From an uncultured Caulobacteraceae bacterium (GTDB lineage Bacteria > Pseudomonadota > Alphaproteobacteria > Caulobacterales > TH1-2), in assembly GCA_937967425.1 (NCBI GenBank), contig CALBST010000162.1, positions 1-15,737 on the forward strand: a DNA stretch of 15,737 nucleotides, written 5' to 3'. The notes beneath the pieces are model-generated. The model ran no database searches. It worked only from the letters and a program-made list of their open reading frames with translations, and was not told where the DNA came from. The translations under genes and the position numbers were made by a program. Positions within the stretch are counted from its first letter, which is position 1. Every line of letters starts with the position of its first letter. This document shows, piece after piece, positions 7,349-13,087 of this stretch.

Positions 7349-8266
7349 ATGGGCGTGTTGAGTGGGAAGGTCGTTGTCGTCACTGGCGCGGGCAATGGGA
7401 TTGGCAAGGAATGCGCGTTGCTGGCGGGGCGCGAGGGCGCGGCCGTGGTTGTGAACGATCTGGGCGGCGGGCTGAAGGGCAATGACGCCGGCTCGGCCGG
7501 GCCTGCCGAAGAGGTCGCGAAAGAAATTCGCGCCGCTGGCGGCAAGGCGGTCTCGAATTCCGACAGTGTCGCCGACTACGATGCGGTGGCCGCGATGTTC
7601 GAACAGGCGAAGAAGGAATTCGGCGGGCTCCACGCCGTGATCAATCCGGCCGGCATTCTGCGCGACGGCATGTTCCACAAAATGCCGCCGGAGGATTGGA
7701 AAGCGGTGATCGACGTTCACCTGCACGGCGCGTTCAACGTCACCCGCGCGTCGATCGAGCATTTCCGGGAGCAGCAAGATGGCGCCTACGTTCTGTTCAC
7801 CTCCACCTCAGGTCTGATCGGCAATATCGGCCAAGCCAACTATGCTGCGGCGAAGCTCGGCGTAATGGGCCTGTCCCGGATTGTTGCGATGGAAGGTCTT
7901 TCCAAGAACGTGCGCTCCAACATCATCGCGCCATTTGCCTGGACGCGCATGATCGCCTCCATCCCCGTCAAAGATGAAGCGAGCGCGGCGCGGGTCGAGC
8001 GCATGAAGAACGGCATGCGCGCCGATCAGGTGGCGCAGCTGGCTGTCGCGCTTTGCGCTGACGGCGCCAAGGATACCACAGGGCAAATCTTTGCCGTACG
8101 TGGCAACGAAGTGTTTCTCTTCAACCAACCGCGCCCGATACGCGCGCTCGGCCGCCTCGAAGGCTGGACGCCGCAGACGCTCATCGAGCAGGCGCTGCCA
8201 GCGATGAAGGCGAACTACACTGACGTCGGCGCCAGCGCATCCGTGTTTCCGTACGATCCAGTCTGA
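7349..8266 (+). CDS. SDR-family dehydrogenase (MFE-2-like 3-hydroxyacyl-CoA type)
   Basis: The ATG at 7349 is chosen because GGAGGA (7339-7344) lies just upstream; the in-frame TTG at 7337 overlaps this site. The 305-residue protein is a classical short-chain dehydrogenase: TGAGNGIG (12-19) for the dinucleotide, NDLGG (36-40) whose Asp favours NAD over NADP, catalytic Ser152, and Tyr165-x3-Lys169. NDLGG, ILRDGMFHKM and GQANYAAAK are characteristic of the group related to the dehydrogenase domain of peroxisomal multifunctional enzyme 2, which oxidises 3-hydroxyacyl-CoA. The exact substrate is uncertain. The usual NNAG/NAAG structural motif reads NPAG (99-102). It is followed after 11 bases by two META lipoprotein genes, probably in one operon. 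Confidence 0.88.
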   Translation: MGVLSGKVVVVTGAGNGIGKECALLAGREGAAVVVNDLGGGLKGNDAGSAGPAEEVAKEIRAAGGKAVSNSDSVADYDAVAAMFEQAKKEFGGLHAVINPAGILRDGMFHKMPPEDWKAVIDVHLHGAFNVTRASIEHFREQQDGAYVLFTSTSGLIGNIGQANYAAAKLGVMGLSRIVAMEGLSKNVRSNIIAPFAWTRMIASIPVKDEASAARVERMKNGMRADQVAQLAVALCADGAKDTTGQIFAVRGNEVFLFNQPRPIRALGRLEGWTPQTLIEQALPAMKANYTDVGASASVFPYDPV

Positions 8267-8277
8267 GGGAGGAATCG

Positions 8278-8706
8278 ATGCGCTCTGCGCTCCTGGCTCT
8301 GTTGCTGCTCGGCGGGTGCGCGCAGACCCCTGTCGCCTCGGCCCCGCCGACCGCCCAAACCGAAAACCATCTCAACGGAACGAAATGGCGCCGCATTGAC
8401 GACACCAACGCTAACCCGCACGGCGCGACCATGGATTTCGAAGGCAATCGCGCTTCGGGGCACACGGGGTGTAATCGCTGGACGGCGGACGTCACGCAGA
8501 ACGGCGAGGCGCTGCGGTTCGGGATGGTGGCCGTCACCGAAATGCACTGCGGCGCCGGTGTGCAAATGGCGACCGAGCGCAGCTTTCTCGCGGTCCTAGA
8601 AGCGGCGCGCTACGCCCATTACGATCGCGATGTCCTTGTCTTGCTCGACGCAGGCCAGAACGTGATCGCGGAGTTCAACAGCGAGCTGCCAGGAGAACCT
8701 CAATGA
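8278..8706 (+). CDS. META-domain lipoprotein (first of tandem pair)
   Basis: The 142-residue protein begins with a lipoprotein signal (LLALLLLGGC, lipidated C14) and carries one META domain, the fold of the E. coli heat-shock protein HslJ. Diagnostic blocks are GTKWRRID near the start, ASGHTGCNRW in the middle, and VTEMHC after it; the last two Cys may form a disulfide. META proteins are envelope-associated; HslJ contributes to novobiocin resistance, but the molecular role is unclear. GGGAGGA at 8267-8273 serves as the Shine-Dalgarno and starts immediately after the SDR stop. The stop overlaps the next gene's start (ATGA), indicating translational coupling to a paralogue. Confidence 0.88.
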   Translation: MRSALLALLLLGGCAQTPVASAPPTAQTENHLNGTKWRRIDDTNANPHGATMDFEGNRASGHTGCNRWTADVTQNGEALRFGMVAVTEMHCGAGVQMATERSFLAVLEAARYAHYDRDVLVLLDAGQNVIAEFNSELPGEPQ

Positions 8707-9113
8707 AGCGCGCCGCTCTCATCGCCTTATTATTCAGCGCAGCCTGTGCGAGCCACGGAAATGGCGACATCGGCAGCGGCGCGGCGCCGCTTGGCGCGCT
8801 CGCCGGCAGCGAGTGGGTCATGCTGAGCCAAGCGGACGGCGCGTCACGGCCGACGATCGTGTTCGCCCAGGATCGCGCCTCCGGCCACGCCGGCTGTAAT
8901 CGCTGGTTCGGCGCGGTAAGCGCCAGCGACCAAGGGCTCGAGTTCAGCGGCATTGGACTGACCCGCATGATGTGCCCGCCGCCCATGATGGAGACGGAGA
9001 GCACGTTCACGACGGTGCTGAACGAGACGCGCGGCTTCCGCATCGAGAACGGCGAACTCGTGCTCTACGATATTGGCGGAACGGACCTTGCCCGTTTCCG
9101 CCGCACGAACTGA
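8703..9113 (+). CDS. META-domain lipoprotein (second of tandem pair)
   Basis: This 136-residue lipoprotein starts MKRAALIALLFSAAC, with C15 the likely lipidated residue, although Ser at -3 makes the lipobox less typical. The META domain runs from LAGSEWVML, with RASGHAGCNRW and LTRMMC in the same positions as in the upstream gene. The shared RASGH-x-GCNRW block and similar length show the two arose by tandem duplication, although they have diverged considerably. AGGAGA at 8691-8696 provides the ribosome site inside the upstream gene. The gene ends 5 bases before the stop of the convergent lipoprotein gene. Confidence 0.87.
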   Translation: MKRAALIALLFSAACASHGNGDIGSGAAPLGALAGSEWVMLSQADGASRPTIVFAQDRASGHAGCNRWFGAVSASDQGLEFSGIGLTRMMCPPPMMETESTFTTVLNETRGFRIENGELVLYDIGGTDLARFRRTN

Positions 9114-9118
9114 TAGAC

Positions 9119-9592
9119 TTACGGCGTCGGCGCGATTTCAACCGTCGGCACCTGACGCGGGCAACGGTCCGTACCGTTCGGGCCGAGGCAATGCACAACC
9201 GCCGGTTCAGACGCGCCCGGCGCGAAAGCGATCAGCCACTTTTCGTTGAAGTCCATGCGCGTGGCGCTGATCAGCGCGCCGCACTGCACGGTGAAAACGG
9301 CCGAGCCGGTATGGGCGGCGTACACGCTTTCTGGATCGACGTTGCCCGGGACGTTGATGCGTTCGGTGCCGCGAACGGCCGTGCACGGCGGGTTCACAAC
9401 ATCGGGATGCGCCGTCTGGTAGGCGGCAAGCTGTTGATAGGCGAACACCGGTTGTTCTTCCGGGCTCATGGCGTTCACCTGCTCGTAAAGTCCTTGCGGC
9501 GCGGCGGGTGCTTCTTCGGTCGTCGGCGCGGCGCCTTGGCCACAGGCGACGAGCAACAAAGCGGCGCTAGCGGCGAGATATGCACGGATCAT
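9119..9592 (-). CDS. Cys-rich lipoprotein of unknown function
   Basis: The ATG at 9592-9590 is chosen because GGGGAGGA lies five bases upstream on the - strand and the protein then begins with a proper lipoprotein signal (MIRAYLAASAALLLVAC, lipidated C17). The longer open frame to 9622 adds ten residues ahead of the signal and is rejected. The mature part (157 residues total) starts with an Ala/Pro/Glu linker, then a small domain with four cysteines (C70, C104, C135, C144), which suggests two disulfides in the periplasm. No family is recognised. It is divergent from the pirin gene and convergent with the META pair. Confidence 0.75.
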   Translation of the reverse strand: MIRAYLAASAALLLVACGQGAAPTTEEAPAAPQGLYEQVNAMSPEEQPVFAYQQLAAYQTAHPDVVNPPCTAVRGTERINVPGNVDPESVYAAHTGSAVFTVQCGALISATRMDFNEKWLIAFAPGASEPAVVHCLGPNGTDRCPRQVPTVEIAPTP

Positions 9593-9670
9593 GGACGTCC
9601 TCCCCTTTGGCGGCACTTGCACTCCGCCGCGACGATTTCGTCAAGCGCCGAGCGGTGTCAGGCGTGTGCC

Positions 9671-9700
9671 TTGAGGACGAATTGCGATGGCCCACATTAG
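9671..9700 (+). promoter_or_regulatory. Possible pirin promoter
   Basis: TTGAGG (9671-9676) and CATTAG (9695-9700) are separated by 18 bases in the gap between the divergent lipoprotein and pirin genes. The match to a sigma-70-type promoter is modest. Confidence 0.25.
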
Positions 9701-9718
9701 CCGGCGAAGAGGTTTTCC

Positions 9719-10423
9719 ATGATTGAGAAACGTCCGTTCGACAGTTTGGGCCGCCACGACGCCGATTGGCTCGCGGCGCGCTACCATTTCAGCTTTTCCG
9801 GCTACCACGACCCGGAACGCGTGCATTGGGGTGCGCTCCGGGTCTGGAATGACGACACGATCAAGGCCAAGACCGGCTTCCCGCCTCACCCGCACTCGGA
9901 CATGGAGATCATCACCTATGTCCGCACCGGCGCGATCACGCACCAGGACTCGATGGGCAACAAAGGCCGCACCGAAGCCGGCGATGTGCAGGTGATGAGC
10001 GCAGGCTCCGGCGTCACCCACGCCGAGTACAATCTCGAAGACGAACCCACGACGCTCTACCAGATCTGGATCATCCCGAAGGAGCGCGGCGGCAAACCGT
10101 ATTGGGGCGCAGCCAAGTTTCCGAAGGAAGAGCGCGCCGGCTCGCTGGTGACGTTGGCCTCGGGCTTTGCCGAAGATCAGGACGCCGGCGCGCTCCCGAT
10201 CCGGCAAGATGCACGATTGCTGGCGGCGACCCTGAAAAGCGGTCAGAGCGTCGCCTATCAACTCGCGCCGGGCCGCTTCGCTTATCTCGCTCTCGCAAAA
10301 GGCAAGGCGAGCGTGAACGGCGTGGAGCTCGGCCCGCGCGATGGCGCCGCGATCAAAGACGAAGCCGAACTTCGCATCGAAGCGGGCGAAGACGCAGAGA
10401 TCGTTCTCGTCGATGCGCCATAG
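9719..10423 (+). CDS. Pirin family protein (YhhW-like)
   Basis: The 234-residue protein is a bicupin pirin. All four metal ligands are present in the N-terminal cupin: H57 and H59 in PHPHSDMEI, and H101 and E103 in AGSGVTHAEYN. Spacing and numbering match E. coli YhhW, which has quercetin 2,3-dioxygenase activity in vitro. Other signature parts include HQDSMGNKGRTEAGDVQVM and YQIWIIP. The physiological substrate is unknown; bacterial pirins have been linked to redox and metabolic regulation. The start has AGAGG about six bases upstream. The gene has its own strong intrinsic terminator, so it is probably monocistronic. Confidence 0.93.
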   Translation: MIEKRPFDSLGRHDADWLAARYHFSFSGYHDPERVHWGALRVWNDDTIKAKTGFPPHPHSDMEIITYVRTGAITHQDSMGNKGRTEAGDVQVMSAGSGVTHAEYNLEDEPTTLYQIWIIPKERGGKPYWGAAKFPKEERAGSLVTLASGFAEDQDAGALPIRQDARLLAATLKSGQSVAYQLAPGRFAYLALAKGKASVNGVELGPRDGAAIKDEAELRIEAGEDAEIVLVDAP

Positions 10424-10472
10424 AAGTTGAACGCGCCTTCAGTTCAGTGCGTACGCTTGTGAAATCTGGGAG

Positions 10473-10510
10473 ACCGCCGCCGATCTACTGGTCGGCGGCG
10501 GTTTTCGTTT
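10473..10510 (+). terminator. Rho-independent terminator after the pirin gene
   Basis: Perfect 11-bp stem: ACCGCCGCCGA (10473-10483) and TCGGCGGCGGT (10492-10502), with the 8-base loop TCTACTGG. TTTT and then CGTTT follow. It lies 50 bases after the pirin stop. Confidence 0.88.
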
Positions 10511-10538
10511 CACAGAGACTTCAAAATTTACCATCCGT

Positions 10539-10563
10539 TTGCAATTTCACGCGCTTCTACAAG
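10539..10563 (+). promoter_or_regulatory. Caulobacter-type promoter candidate before the response regulator
   Basis: In an AT-rich patch just after the terminator, TTGCAAT (10539-10545) is followed after 10 bases by TCTACAAG (10556-10563). This resembles the Caulobacter housekeeping consensus TTGACGS-N10-14-GCTANAWC (core CTANAA matched). The predicted start is around 10570, just before the GTG codon. Confidence 0.35.
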
Positions 10564-10587
10564 CACGATTTCAGAGCGGGGCGGTCA

Positions 10588-11124
10588 GTGGCGACGCTGA
10601 ACGATATTCATGTCCTGGTTGTCGACGACAACAAACAGATGCGCTTTCTCGTGCGCTGTCTGTTGCGCGCCGGGGGCATCAATAAGGTCACAGAAGCCGA
10701 AACAGGCGCGCAGGCCTTTGATGTCATGCGTGCGCGGCCTGTTGATCTCATCATTGTCGATTGGAAGATGGCGCCGGTTGACGGCCTTGCCTTCACCCAC
10801 ATGGTCCGCCGCAACCACGATAGCCCCAACCCTTATGTGCCGATCCTGATGCTGACGGCGCACACGGAAATTTCGCGTGTTGCTGCCGCGCGCGACGCGG
10901 GTGTGAGCGGCTTCGTCAAAAAGCCAATCAGCGCACGACTCTTGTTCGATCGTATTTCGAATGTGCTGACCGACACGCGCATGTTCGTCCGCACCGCCAG
11001 CTTTTTCGGGCCGGACAGGCGCTTCGGCCAAGATCCGCACTACGCCGGGCCGCTTCGGCGCGAAACGGATAAAGAGCAACCCGCCGAGGCAATCGACCTC
11101 GACGATCTGCGCTGGACCGCTTGA
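10588..11124 (+). CDS. Single-domain response regulator (CheY-like)
   Basis: The 178-residue protein has one receiver domain with all key residues: D13/D14 (VVDDN), phospho-acceptor D58 (IIVDWKM), T90 (MLTAHTE) and K112 (VKKPIS). No DNA-binding domain follows. The tail contains RTASFFGPDRRF, a motif common at the end of stand-alone alphaproteobacterial receivers, whose role is unclear. GTG at 10588 is the likely start, since it comes directly before TLNDIHVLVVDD; the frame is open far upstream but runs out of phase through the pirin gene and terminator. The ribosome site (GGGGCGG) is weak. No cognate histidine kinase is in the window. Output is probably by protein-protein interaction or phosphotransfer. 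Confidence 0.88.
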   Translation: MATLNDIHVLVVDDNKQMRFLVRCLLRAGGINKVTEAETGAQAFDVMRARPVDLIIVDWKMAPVDGLAFTHMVRRNHDSPNPYVPILMLTAHTEISRVAAARDAGVSGFVKKPISARLLFDRISNVLTDTRMFVRTASFFGPDRRFGQDPHYAGPLRRETDKEQPAEAIDLDDLRWTA

Positions 11125-11198
11125 CGCTGCTGCAAGCGTTGCTTGCCAACCAGGCGCCGGACGCGCACGCTCTGGCCGCCTGAACGGTGGGGAAGACC

Positions 11199-11384
11199 AT
11201 GATCCGTGCGCTTTTGTTAGTCTTGCTTGCGGCGCCGCTCCTGACAGCGTGCGTGGTCGGCACGGTCGTGGGCGCGACGGGCGCGGTGATCGGGGCCGCG
11301 GTTGGCACAACCGGCGCCGTAATCGGTACGACCGTCGACGTCCTCACCCCGGACGGCGACGATGATGATGACGACGATCGTTGA
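11199..11384 (+). CDS. Small lipoprotein with tandem Gly repeat and poly-Asp tail
   Basis: This 61-residue protein begins with a lipoprotein signal (MIRALLLVLLAAPLLTAC, lipobox LTAC, C18). The rest is a short glycine/valine segment with an 11-residue unit present twice, GATGAVIGAAV (25-35) and GTTGAVIGTTV (36-46), then seven Asp and a final Arg. The ATG at 11199 is preferred over the in-frame GTG at 11187 because it gives a normal signal, and GGGGAAG lies just upstream. The pattern resembles the many tiny CVVG-type proteobacterial lipoproteins of unknown role. The repeat could form a membrane hairpin or oligomer, and the acid tail could bind cations; both are guesses. Confidence 0.7.
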   Translation: MIRALLLVLLAAPLLTACVVGTVVGATGAVIGAAVGTTGAVIGTTVDVLTPDGDDDDDDDR

Positions 11385-11406
11385 AGTCCAAGCATTGTGA
11401 CGTGAA

Positions 11407-11430
11407 CGTGAGTGGCGAAAGCCACGCGCG
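11407..11430 (+). other. Hairpin with GAAA tetraloop
   Basis: GTGGC (11412-11416) and GCCAC (11421-11425) enclose GAAA, a GNRA tetraloop. An A/G mismatch and a further four pairs (CGTG with CGCG, one wobble) extend the stem. There is no T-tract. It lies between two genes and may be an RNA-stability element. Confidence 0.4.
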
Positions 11431-11470
11431 GTGGCATACTCATTACAAACAACGCTGTGGGAGCCGCCTC

Positions 11471-11959
11471 ATGCGCATTCGTCACCTTCTTGCCGGCGCC
11501 GCCGTACTCGCGTTCGCCGCGCCGGCCTGGGCGCAATCGACGCCCGTTTCATTCTCGGCAGAATTCCAAACCGCGCTCGAAGAAGACCTCGGCGTGCGCG
11601 AAGGCGAAGTGCTGCGCGCCGCCGTGACGGACGCGATCGCACGCGAACTTGCGCGTCGCGGCGTCTCTGCCGACAGCGCAAGCATTGAAGTGACCATCGT
11701 CGATGCGGACCCGAACCGGCCAACAATGCAGCAATTGGTTGATCAGCCTTCGCTCGGCTTCCAATCGGTTTCGATCGGCGGCGCGGAACTGCGCGCCATC
11801 GTGCGCGGCGCCAACGGCGCAACCACGGAAGTCACGCATCGCCGCTACAACCACAGCCTAGCTGATCTTGGCGCCGCCGCGGCGACGTGGACCGAGGCCC
11901 GTCGCGCGATCCGCCAGTTCGCCGTGAAAGTCGCCGACGCCTATATCGCCACTCCGTGA
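11471..11959 (+). CDS. Secreted/periplasmic protein of unknown function
   Basis: The 162-residue protein has a Sec signal peptide (MRIRHLLAGAAVLAFAAPAW, cleavage expected after Ala21 in AWA-Q). ATG at 11471 is chosen because it begins the signal and GGGAG lies seven bases upstream; the longer open frame from 11381 adds an unlikely leader. The mature part has an N-terminal helix (FQTALEEDLGVREGEVLRAAV), strands SIEVTIVDADPN and AELRAIVRG, and a C-terminal helix from LADLGAAAATWTEARRAI onward. There is no cysteine and no catalytic motif. It is not recognised as a known family. The compact alpha/beta content suggests a small envelope domain. Confidence 0.72.
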   Translation: MRIRHLLAGAAVLAFAAPAWAQSTPVSFSAEFQTALEEDLGVREGEVLRAAVTDAIARELARRGVSADSASIEVTIVDADPNRPTMQQLVDQPSLGFQSVSIGGAELRAIVRGANGATTEVTHRRYNHSLADLGAAAATWTEARRAIRQFAVKVADAYIATP

Positions 11960-11980
11960 TAAGTCGTGAACCGCTGGGGC

Positions 11981-11998
11981 GGGCCTCGTGGCCCCTTT
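11981..11998. terminator. Weak terminator-like hairpin between convergent genes
   Basis: GGGCC (11981-11985) and GGCCC (11990-11994) enclose TCGT and are followed by CTTT. It lies between the stops of the secreted-protein gene and queC. The stem is short and the T-run poor. Confidence 0.25.
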
Positions 11999-12030
11999 CC
12001 CCGTTCGCCCTGCCCGCCCTGGCGTACTGA

Positions 12031-12729
12031 TCAAACGGCCGTCGCCGTGAATGCGCGCCATCCTTTGGCGCGCAAATCACATGCAGGACAAACACCACAG
12101 CCGTAACCCCAATCGTGGCGCTGCGCGCGGTCGCCTTCATAGCATGTGTGACTCTGCTCCAGGATCGCCTCGACCAAAGCCGCGCCGCCGATGTCACGCG
12201 CGAGCTCCCATGTCTGCGCTTTCGTGAGATGCATCAGCGGCGTCTCGATTTTGAGCGGCGTCGCCAAGCCGAGCGAAAGCGCTTGCTCCATCGCGTCGAG
12301 CGTCTCGCGCCGACAATCCGGGTAGCCGGAGAAATCGGTTTCGCACATGCCGCCGACGAGCGTCGCCGCGCCGCGGCGATAGGCGTGCGCGGCGGCCACC
12401 GAGAGAAACACCAAGTTGCGGCCTGGCACGAACGTGCTCGGCAAGCCGCTCGCTGTCATTTCGATAGCGCGATCGCCGGTAAGCGCGCTCTCCGCCAAGG
12501 CGCCGTAACCGGCGAGATCGACCACGACGTCCTCACCCAGCCGCCCTCCCCATTCGGGCCGCAGTCCGGAAATGGCGGCCCGAAGGATGGGCCGCTGCCG
12601 GAGTTCAACGGCGTGACGCTGCCCGTAGGCAAAACCGATCGTCTCCACCCGCTCGAACCGATCGAGCGCCCAAGCGAGGCAGGTGGCCGAGTCCTGGCCA
12701 GCCGAAAACAAGACAAGCGCTGCCGACAT
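12031..12729 (-). CDS. queC: 7-cyano-7-deazaguanine synthase QueC
   Basis: The 232-residue protein has the QueC layout. It converts 7-carboxy-7-deazaguanine to preQ0 using ATP and ammonia, for queuosine in tRNA. The N-terminal PP-loop reads [15 protein letters not shown], followed by IGFAYGQRH. The [18 protein letters not shown] and [15 protein letters not shown] blocks are conserved. The zinc site is complete, with one Cys in HTCYEG and three in [12 protein letters not shown]. The PP-loop has Ala10 where SGGxDS normally has Gly. No other que gene is nearby. A promoter-like GCTATAAG lies directly ahead of the start. Confidence 0.95.
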   Translation of the reverse strand: MSAALVLFSAGQDSATCLAWALDRFERVETIGFAYGQRHAVELRQRPILRAAISGLRPEWGGRLGEDVVVDLAGYGALAESALTGDRAIEMTASGLPSTFVPGRNLVFLSVAAAHAYRRGAATLVGGMCETDFSGYPDCRRETLDAMEQALSLGLATPLKIETPLMHLTKAQTWELARDIGGAALVEAILEQSHTCYEGDRAQRHDWGYGCGVCPACDLRAKGWRAFTATAV

Positions 12730-12735
12730 GATCGC

Positions 12736-12763
12736 CTTATAGCCCGCGACTCACCGGCGATAA
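12736..12763 (-). promoter_or_regulatory. Candidate queC promoter (possibly leaderless)
   Basis: On the - strand TTATCGC (12763-12757) and GCTATAAG (12743-12736) are 13 bases apart, within the Caulobacter TTGACGS-N10-14-GCTANAWC spacing; the -10 element matches 7 of 8. The expected transcript start is at or next to the queC ATG. Confidence 0.35.
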
Positions 12764-12806
12764 GCGAGAGCGCGAAAGCTACATCCCAGACGTGTTTCAC
12801 TATTAA

Positions 12807-12827
12807 ATTACCACTTTTAGTTGTAAT
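12807..12827. promoter_or_regulatory. AT-rich imperfect dyad, possible operator
   Basis: ATTAC-c-AC (12807-12814) and GT-t-GTAAT (12820-12827) are inverted around TTTTA. The dyad sits in a roughly 40-base AT-rich patch that stands out from GC-rich surroundings, midway between divergent queC and the TonB receptor gene. The regulator is unknown. Confidence 0.35.
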
Positions 12828-12858
12828 CGCCATGCCGCTAGCCCGAACGGCCCAGGCG

Positions 12859-12929
12859 CAGTGTGACGGCGCCCTGACGTCAGTGTGACCCCGCCGCCTC
12901 AGGGGCGGGCCGCCATGACGCTGGCGTCA
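12859..12929. promoter_or_regulatory. Direct repeats and dyads upstream of the TonB receptor
   Basis: CAGTGTGAC-NN-CGCC occurs at 12859-12873 and 12881-12895, exactly 22 bases apart (two helical turns). The palindrome CTGACGTCAG (12874-12883) lies between and overlaps the second copy. A further dyad TGACG-ctgg-CGTCA is at 12916-12929. The cluster lies 20-90 bases ahead of the candidate -35 element, where an activator or repressor could bind. The regulator is not identified. Confidence 0.45.
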
Positions 12930-12949
12930 AGTTATCCCGATGGGACCCG

Positions 12950-12981
12950 TTGACACCCAATGGGTTAGCGCCTGCTATAGC
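12950..12981 (+). promoter_or_regulatory. Candidate TonB receptor promoter
   Basis: TTGACA (12950-12955) is a perfect -35 hexamer. GCTATAGC (12974-12981) matches the Caulobacter -10 form GCTANAWC at 7 of 8 positions. The spacing is about 3 bases longer than ideal, so it may be weak or activator-dependent. It would give a leader of about 100 bases. Confidence 0.4.
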
Positions 12982-13045
12982 GCCACGCAGGTAGGGCGCG
13001 GGGGGAGCACCCGCTCGTCAGCCCGACTACGCCATTGGTCTGCCG

Positions 13046-13069
13046 CGGACACCCAAAGAAGGTGATCCG
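13046..13069 (+). other. Leader hairpin next to the receptor ribosome site
   Basis: CGGACACC (13046-13053) pairs with GGTG-a-TCCG (13061-13069), an 8-bp stem with one bulged A and the loop CAAAGAA. The stem ends 6 bases before the GGGAGGA Shine-Dalgarno (13076-13082). A second possible hairpin, GCGGG/CCCGC, is at 12998-13014. A post-transcriptional role is inferred. Confidence 0.4.
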
Positions 13070-13087
13070 GGCACTGGGAGGACGGCG

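Noticed and set aside
6779..7777. Antisense frame spanning the MFS-SDR junction
   Set aside because: It covers two confident genes and resembles no protein family.
10102..10587. N-terminal extension of the response regulator to 340 residues
   Set aside because: It would run out of frame through the pirin gene and its terminator; the receiver domain begins right after GTG 10588.
11121..11183. 20-codon frame starting with TTG overlapping the response-regulator stop
   Set aside because: No ribosome site beyond the overlap and no recognisable peptide; too short to support.
12115..12888. Plus-strand frame opposite queC
   Set aside because: QueC on the - strand has all family motifs; this frame has none.
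13017..13085. B12-box-like AGCCCGACTACGCC and GGGCACTGGG in the receptor leader
   Set aside because: A cobalamin riboswitch needs about 200 bases with these elements in the reverse order; the leader is about 100 bases and the core does not fit.
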